Source: Allolobophora icterica (taxonomy: Eukaryota > Annelida > Clitellata > Crassiclitellata > Lumbricidae). From it: a stretch of 64,000 nt of DNA. The stretch lies in assembly GCA_963556255.1 (NCBI GenBank), contig OY744607.1:53242170-53306169 (forward strand), given 5' to 3'. Both the position numbers and the translations under genes were made by a program. The notes under the pieces were generated by a model. The model did no database searches and was not told the origin of the DNA. It was given only the letters and a program-made list of their open reading frames with translations. This document shows positions 56,131 to 64,000 of this stretch, piece by piece. Numbering within the stretch: position 1 is the first letter of the stretch; each line of letters opens with the position of its first letter.

Positions 56131-57262
56131 GGTATCTTAAGGCAATCTCTTAAGCTATCCTCAGAGGCAACCAAGGGTATGGAGTGTCAGCGACTTAATT
56201 TTCTTAGACTCATTACAGCCGAGACGGCTAAGAGGCGCAGGTAGAGTCGAAACACAAAAGGCTATAGGAAAGAAATTGGAAGCGAGTGGAATAGGTGGAA
56301 ATTTGTTGAAATGGATAAATCAATGGTTGAGCGATAGAAGGCAAAAAGTTGGAATAAGATGAAAATTTTCAAAATGGTCGAAGGTGTGGAGTGGGGTGCC
56401 CCAGGGATCTGTTTTGGGACCGTTGCTTTTTGTTATTTTCATAAACGACATTGACAGTGGAATTGTGTCAAAGATATCAAAGTTCGCCGATGATACGAAA
56501 ATGGGCAGAGAGGTGGACACGGAAGAAGAAGCCGATGTACTGAGGAACGACATTAAAAGACTGTACAGTTGGGCCGAGGATTGGCAGATGCTGTTCAACA
56601 CATTGAAATGTTCAGTTATACACATGGGAAAAACCAATAAAAAAATTCCGATACGAAATGGGAGGAATACCATTGAGGGAATCAGAAGAGGAGAAGAAAC
56701 TAGGAGTAATCATACACAGAAGTACTAAACCCTCAAGACAGTGTGCAGAGGCTGCAAAGAAAGCGAACAAGGTATTAGGAATAATTAAAAGGACAATAAT
56801 CAGCAGAGAAAAGAAATAATGCTCGAATTATACAAATCATTGGTCAGACCAAATTTGGAGTATTGTGTGCAGGTGTGGTGTCCATACATGATACAGGATA
56901 TAGAAAAACTAGAGAAGATACAAAGGAAAGCAACGAAAATGATCAAAGGATTCGACAAACTGACATATGAAGAAAGACTGAGGAGATGTATGCTGACAAC
57001 ATTGGAGAAAAGAAGAAATAGAGGAGATTTAATAGAGACATTCAAGATAGTGACAGGAAGAGATAAAATACCAGCACAAAGGATCTTTAAATTCTCAAGT
57101 AACAACAGAACTAGAGGGCAGAGCTACAAGATTGTTAAAAAATCAGCTGGGACAATAATGTTATGTTATGTTAAATCTCGAACCAAATTTCTGCCCTGGC
57201 GGTGATTTGAACTCCCGACCTTTCGAATGACAGTCCAGCACGCTAACCACTACACTATGGTG
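56131..57262 (-). repeat. SINE S2 (minus) split by a LINE insertion
   Basis: 56131-56242 carries the S2 3' half (AATCTCTTAAGC, GAGGCAACC, GCGCAGGTAGAGTCG). 57172-57262 resumes with AAATCTCGAACCAAATTTC, CTGCCCTGGCGGTGATTTG and CAGCACGCTAACCACTACAC. In an intact S2 these are adjacent, so the sequence between is an insertion. Confidence 0.8.
56243..57171 (+). pseudogene. 5'-truncated LINE reverse transcriptase C-terminal part
   Basis: SGVPQGSVLGPLLFVIFINDI and SKFADDTKM are reverse transcriptase motifs with the FADD catalytic core. Further on come LYKSLVRPNLEYCVQVWCP, KLEKIQRKATKMI and GDLIETFKIVTG, all typical of the L2/CR1 group ORF2 C-terminus. The frame is broken: a stop near 56358, a shift around 56650-56700 and another near 56815. 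The 3' end is a (TTATG)n-like tail (near 57160). Dead copy inserted in an S2 SINE. Confidence 0.85.
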
Positions 57263-57446
57263 ATAAGGTTAAGTATATATATAGAGAAACAGGATGTTGA
57301 AGGCTAGGTAAGGTAGGCCTATAATAGAAAGACAATGTAGGCCTACTCGAAGGTAAGGTGTGGAAAGACAGAGTACGAGAAGGTAACGTCGGCAGTTTTT
57401 TCTGACATTTATCGATTAAATACGGGAATGAAAACCAAGGGGATTA

Positions 57447-57511
<65 letters not shown>

Positions 57512-58727
57512 TGCAGACTGCGCATAATAATCTATTTCAGGCCTATACTTGAACGTAGGCCTAGAAAGCGCACGCCAGGCCTACAGAGGGTCCGGCAATT
57601 ATAACCACACCCCTCCTCCACCGTTAGGCTTGGGTCGTTGACAGAAAAAGCATGTGTCACTGCTAAAAATGGGGAGAATTTTTTAACATGAACCGGTCGG
57701 GCAGTTCGGCTGAGAAAGGGTGATGCGTGCGGTGACCCACAGCCCTATTAATCCGACCTTCGAGCCCACATTTCTCTGCAGACTAGACTCGACTTGCGCC
57801 AGATGACTATGGAACGCCGTTCGCGTCGTAAAGTGCATTCGAACAGAAGTGAGCGCTCATAATTTATTATCTGTTCTATTGCTATCTACTTCTTTAGCGC
57901 CGCTATCATCTATTCAATTGTGATGAAGGTATTGTTAAAGAATAGTATTAAGATAGGGTTGAATCATCTAAGATACATCTTGTATGATCTTCCAATCAAT
58001 TATGTATTGTTATACTTAAATTGTGGATTAATATCACTGGACTGTATCTGTTGGATGCACACACACACACACACATGACTGCATTATGTGTTTATTTGCA
58101 CAGGCACTGTTGTTTCTTTCATTTCTTTTTAACTAATGAAAAATTGATGTTTATACCTTAGTTGGAATCCATATGTACTGATAGTTGAGTTCTTTAGTTA
58201 AGAGTTCTATTATTGTTTTTTTTTACCTGTTGGTCATATAATTTGATCGATGTTACCGTTCAAAGTATTGATTGTGCTGCCATTTAGGCCTACTTGTATT
58301 ACGATAAATGTTAACTAGGTGGCCCTGCTAAGAGGGATCAAGATCCTTGTGGGTCTCCTCTTGTTGCCAAAATTCAAACTTTATGCTGTATTTTCCTTGT
58401 ACTTAAAAAATGGCTTCAATAAAAGGATTGATTGATTGATTGATTGACTGTCACTACATAAATTCCAGTTTCTACTAGTGAAATAATATTGAATAACAGC
58501 CTATTTTTATGCATTTACTTGGAACACTAATTAGCGGAACTTAGGTCCTTTCAGGTGCCCCAACTGTGCCCAGCCGAGCAGTCTCAGTGAGAGATGATGT
58601 ATTTATAACCTGTGCTGTAAACGTCCTGATGGACAAATAAACTGGTGGTTATGGTTATGGTTATTCTAATGACGTGTGTATGTTCTAAAGCGAATGATTT
58701 TTCGTTTGTTCTCTCTCCTGCTCGATA
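57263..58727. other. Intergenic stretch with two retroelement 3' ends
   Basis: (CAGA)n at 57448-57510. Up to 58448 a sequence ends GCTTCAATAAAAGG followed by (ATTG)n, as LINE 3' tails do. Near 58590-58660 another ends AAATAAACTGG then (TGGTTA)n. No coding part of either element was recognised. TAGGCCTA palindromes are frequent. Confidence 0.5.
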
Positions 58728-58960
58728 GCGTAGCGGTTAGCGTGCAGGACTGTCAACCGAGAGGTCGGGGGTTCAAAACCCCACCAGAGCAGAATTTTTT
58801 TCCAGATTTCTGCTCCACCTGCATCCCCTAGCCAACTCGGTTATAACGCAGCGGAGTGGTCACCCGCCCTCATATGCCGAGGCTGAGAAAAAGAAGTCAC
58901 TAACGGTTCATACCCATTGCTGCTCCTCAGGGTATACCTTAAGGGGCTGCTCTTCTTCGT
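58728..58960 (+). repeat. SINE S2
   Basis: GATAGCGTAGCGGTTAGCG (A-box side), GGGGGTTCAAAACCCC (B-box side), CACCAGAGCAGAATTT, CTGCTCCACCTGCATCCCC, then ATGCCGAGGCTGAG and the end CTCAGGGTATACCTTAAGG. The middle is shortened. Confidence 0.8.
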
Positions 58961-59202
58961 CTTCTCTGTCTTATTTTTCGTTTCTCTGATCGGCTGTTCT
59001 TTCATTTATGACATCAAACGTCGTCGATTGGTTCTTCGGTTCGTCGGGCGGAAGAGTCACGTTCACAGGTACACACGTCCCGAGTTTTTATTAGTTTTTA
59101 AACTTTATTTCGGAGTTTTTAGGACTTTGACATTTACGACGGAATCAATAAGATCTCAAGTCCAGCATTATAGAAAAAGGCACGTACGCACACTGGCGAA
59201 CA

Positions 59203-60297
<1,095 letters not shown>

Positions 60298-60685
60298 CTC
60301 TACCTATCCTTCCTTCCTTCCATCTTCTAGGAGCTTCTGTAGCGTCGTGCAGACAAATATTTACGTTATGCATATCTGTGACCATATAAATGCGGAAGCT
60401 TGAACTTTGGAAGTCTCATCTTTTCTCGACCCACCCTGTACTGAAACTAAACACCAAGCAAATATGCACAACTATATTTTTATGGGCGTTGAAAATTAAG
60501 AATGCTTAAATACAATGTACACTGTACAGGATACACTAAAAATACCCTACGCATTGCATATATATAATAGAATACTTAAATACAATATATTTATATAAAT
60601 ACCGGATATATATACAAAGAATACCTAAAATGATGTATATATGTAGAAATACGAATATCTAAATACAATGTGATAAGAATGATTA

Positions 60686-60689
<4 letters not shown>

Positions 60690-60729
<40 letters not shown>

Positions 60730-60885
60730 TAACATAAAATGTTAAAGTCAACAATATAAGAATACCTAAATACAATACATATATATATGTGTGTGTGTGT
60801 GTGTGTGTTTTGGTGTGTGTGCGTGTGTGTTTGTATGTGTGTGTGTGTGTGTGTGTGTCTGTGTCTAAGTGTGTGTTCTTGAGTG

Positions 60886-60921
<36 letters not shown>

Positions 60922-60930
60922 TGTGTTCTT

Positions 60931-61026
<96 letters not shown>

Positions 61027-61045
61027 ATGTGTGTGTGTTCGTCGA
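60690..61045. repeat. (AT)n and long (GT)n microsatellites
   Basis: (AT)n at about 60690-60726, interrupted (GT)n at 60788-60880 and nearly pure (GT)n at 60888-61037. 60400-60690 is AT-rich, with a repeated AATACCTAAATACAAT phrase of about 60 bp spacing. Confidence 0.93.
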
Positions 61046-61299
61046 ATTTGCGTAGAAATGAAGCTGTACGTGGCCTGTGGTATATGGTCTAAACGGGTCA
61101 GCTGTGTCAGCGCCGAGGCCTACATTCAACACACGCGGGACAAAAGCAGCAAGTGCTTGACTCGAATGGCTCCGCGCGGCCGATGATAAATACTTCTCGA
61201 GACCCAGTTTACCGAGTTTCTGCCTAGGCCTGTCCTCGTACACACAAACACCGAGACAAACACACAGACAGATACGCCCACACACACATACATGTGTGT

Positions 61300-61330
<31 letters not shown>

Positions 61331-61971
61331 GTACCTGACGCCAACCATTTGGCGGCGATTGGTACGAATAAAATTTAATGATCTCTGTTGTGTCTATGTT
61401 ATAATATTATGCCTAATATAATCATTACTGTATATATGTATATATAATGGATAGACATATACAGGCATTAGAATACATGTGTAAATACTTATTCATGAGA
61501 CACACATATATAAATTGTATATACTCGTGTTTATGTGTATGTAATATATATATATATATATAGTATATAAATAGTACTATGCAGGTCTTAGTATAATATA
61601 ATATATATCTATTTGTATACATGTATATATATATATTTATATATATTACAAAGAATGTATTTCCGTTTGTGCATATATAAATATTGTACACTTGGACTTT
61701 AAGTAATCGATATATGTATGAATATGTATATGTATGAATAATATATGTATGCATATATATATGTGCACATAATTATGAATACCTTATCTTTCTTATTATG
61801 TATATATTCATTAAAAGATATATTTGTATATGTATATGTCCTATGTGAATAAACATGAATATTATTATTACGTAGACACACACACTTACAAACACACATA
61901 CTTAAACACACATCATATATATGTATATATTCATACATATATATGTACAAATATATATTCCTACATTTATA

Positions 61972-61974
<3 letters not shown>
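61046..61974. other. AT-rich intergenic stretch
   Basis: A (CAT)n run at 61300-61329 and abundant TATATA/TATGTA sequence. No gene recognised. Confidence 0.55.

Positions 61975-62048
<74 letters not shown>
61975..62048. repeat. (AT)n microsatellite
   Basis: About 74 bp of pure AT dinucleotide, able to form a cruciform. Confidence 0.97.
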
Positions 62049-62050
<2 letters not shown>

Positions 62051-62084
62051 CTAGGTCTATGTAGGCCGTTGACACACACACAGC

Positions 62085-62433
62085 CTGGACCATTGAGTCC
62101 TGAACGCCTAGGCCGTCGGCTGGGGCCCTGCCCTGCCCACCGGCGAGAGACAAGAACGAAAACAACCTCCTTTCGCGTCCAAAGTACTCACGATCCAATA
62201 CGCACGCACTGACCGCTAGGTGGCGAACCCGCGCGAGAGATAGCGCACTCGTCAACAGAGGGTGCTCTTGCCAGTTGGCCTCGTTCTGGCCTGCCTGCGT
62301 TTGAACGCGCTCGCCGGCGTGTTGGTGTGTGGCGCGCGTGCGTCCGTCTGCAGACCGCCATCTTGGATGACGAAAGGGATTCTCGGTAGGTGCGCTGTTG
62401 TCGTTTCGTTTGCGGTCTCGTCAGCAGAGGGCT

Positions 62434-62466
<33 letters not shown>

Positions 62467-62640
62467 GCAGAGCGGCGTTGTGAGCGTTGTGGGATAGACT
62501 AACTTGGGAGAGACAGAGAGACGGATACACAGAGAGACAGAGAAACGGATAGAGAGAGACAAGAGGAGTGTCAGAGAAGTTACGCGCGACGCGACTTTAT
62601 AAGCGTGTTGGCGTTGTGCGATGGAAGTAACCGTTTAAAA
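62085..62640 (+). promoter_or_regulatory. Candidate CpG-rich promoter
   Basis: Base composition changes sharply from AT repeats to CpG-rich unique sequence (GCGCGAG, GCGCGCGTGCG, GACGCGAC). It includes CCGCCATCTTGGATG at about 62356, a YY1-type motif common near transcription starts in animals. A (GA)n tract lies at 62430-62470. Orientation is a guess: the sequence to the right is free of large transposons and looks like a leader or first intron. No coding exon was found within the window. Confidence 0.4.
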
Positions 62641-63650
62641 GTAACCGTTTAGACTGTGGGTGAATAATCGTTTGTAAATAATCGTTTAGACAACTCGAAC
62701 GTATTCAGTTGTGAATAAGCCAACTATAGTAAGCGTAAAAGGATTCATTTCTGAATATGGTTTAGATTGTCCGAGAGAATATTCGTTGGTGAGTAATCGT
62801 TTATGTCAAACTATTCGTTTGTAAATGTTTGGATTAGTAGGAATATTCGTTTGTGCTGCACCAGAGATGGAGCTTTTTAAAAGCGGCAAACATTTCCTGA
62901 ATAATTCTCATGCTATTCAGAAAATGGTCAGAAAACTATTCTGAAAATGGTCAGAAAACTATTCTGAAAATGGTCCGAAAACTATTCTGAAAATGGTCAG
63001 AAGACTATTCTGAAAATGGTCAGAAAGAACCGAGTAAATGTAGTTTTGAGACTAGAATTCTAGACAACTAATACCTTTGGTATTAGAACAAATGTTAGAA
63101 CGGCCGATTTAGAATAGATTCGATGAAATGCGAACAGTTTGCACTACATATCACGTTAATTAGGTAGACTGGATCAGAGATTAGATTAACCGCTTTGGAG
63201 GGGTTAATAAAATATGCTTTGCAAGTTCAAGATTAGTTGGGATTAGATTAGATTAGGTTATATTGTGTTATATTGACGAGATTAGATCAATTGAATCAGA
63301 TTAGGTAGATTAGGTTAGGAAATATTCATTACTAAGTAAATAGCTGGGTTATATTTCGGGTCAGGTCAACGTTCTACTATCTATGAGTTCGAACCAAGGG
63401 TGTCTGCTGATTGAACCACTGTTGATTGAACCACTGCGGATTGAACCACTGCTGATAGGACAATTTTGGTTGAACCACTGTTGATTGAACCACTTTAGAA
63501 TGAACCAGTTTTGGTTGAGGAATTGTTAATTGTACCTCCGGTTGAACCCTAGATGTGGTTGGACCACTAAGAATGAACCACTGATGGTTGAACTACTATC
63601 GGTTGAACCAGAGATTTAACCGTAAGTTACTCATTGAAGCGCTGTGAATG
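62641..63650. repeat. Short tandem repeats right of the candidate promoter
   Basis: 62700-62860 has repeated GTAATCGTTTA/TATTCGTTTGT phrases. 62915-63030 has five units of about 22 bp (CTATTCTGAAAATGGTCAG). 63180-63320 is GATTAGATTAG-rich. 63400-63610 has about ten units of GGTTGAACCACTG. No open frame of note. Confidence 0.8.
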
Positions 63651-63659
63651 AACTGCTAA

Positions 63660-64000
63660 ATCTTTGATTCTAATCTTGATCCTGAATCTGAATTTTGCTG
63701 ACTCTGAATCTGAATTTCGACGATAAATCTGAATCTGGTTCTGAATCTGAAATAATTCTGAAACTGAATAGATTTAATGTTGATTCTGAATCTGAATTTT
63801 GTTTATTCTGAATCTGAATTTTGTTTATTCTGTACTGAATTTTGTTGATTCTGAACTGCATTTTCTTGATTCTGAATTCAATTTCGTTTATTCTCAATGC
63901 CAAATCTTGTGGATTCTGAACTGAATTTTGTTGATTCTGAATCTAAATTTTGTTGGTTCTGAACCGAATTTTGTTGATTCTGAATCAGAATTTTGTTGAT
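63660..64000. repeat. GATTCTGAATCTGAATTTTGTT tandem array reaching the window end
   Basis: Units of about 20-23 bp built from TTCTGAAT and GAATTTTGTT, continuing past position 64000. The minus-strand 77-codon frame is a by-product. Confidence 0.85.

Overview
The window is animal nuclear DNA: two intron-rich housekeeping genes in a repeat-dense background. The spliced genes, tRNA-derived SINEs, nested DNA transposons, long microsatellites and a Gmr1-type LTR retrotransposon (a clade described mainly from deuterostomes) suggest a marine invertebrate deuterostome. An echinoderm is my first guess, at moderate confidence. The palindrome TAGGCCTA recurs throughout and looks like a genomic signature.

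Layout. 1-13 kb has no host gene that I can support. It holds at least five hAT-type DNA elements with recognisable 8-bp target duplications, a piggyBac-like element nested in one of them, tandem arrays and SINEs. 13.06-20.70 kb (minus strand) is cytosolic malate dehydrogenase MDH1. I could reconstruct it as 8 coding exons, 1002 nt, 333 aa, with a first coding exon that is only the ATG. 20.7-22.96 kb is the shared 5' region with a perfect CRE. 22.96-34.50 kb (plus strand) is RTF1, the Paf1-complex/Plus3 transcription elongation factor, reconstructed as 13 coding exons, 2043 nt, 680 aa. The two genes are head to head. Their introns carry many SINEs, a complete hAT element, minisatellites and a LINE tail.

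34.5-43.2 kb is intergenic: SINEs, a Charlie-like hAT element, a nested pair of inverted-repeat elements, and microsatellites. 43.23-50.22 kb is a complete and apparently very young LTR retrotransposon with two 477-bp LTRs that look identical to me. It has one open 1824-codon gag-pol frame in which integrase comes before reverse transcriptase (Gmr1 type). It sits in a GATA microsatellite. 51.8-54.1 kb is a hAT element interrupted by a 1.88-kb nearly perfect inverted repeat. 54.1-62.1 kb is LINE and SINE debris and long simple repeats. 62.1-62.6 kb is CpG-rich with a YY1-like motif and could be the promoter of a gene lying to the right, followed by short tandem repeats to the window end.

The two host genes have no pathway link visible here: MDH1 serves the malate-aspartate shuttle, RTF1 serves transcription elongation and histone H2B ubiquitylation. 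The main interest is the layered mobile DNA, several layers of which can be ordered in time from target duplications and an empty-site copy.
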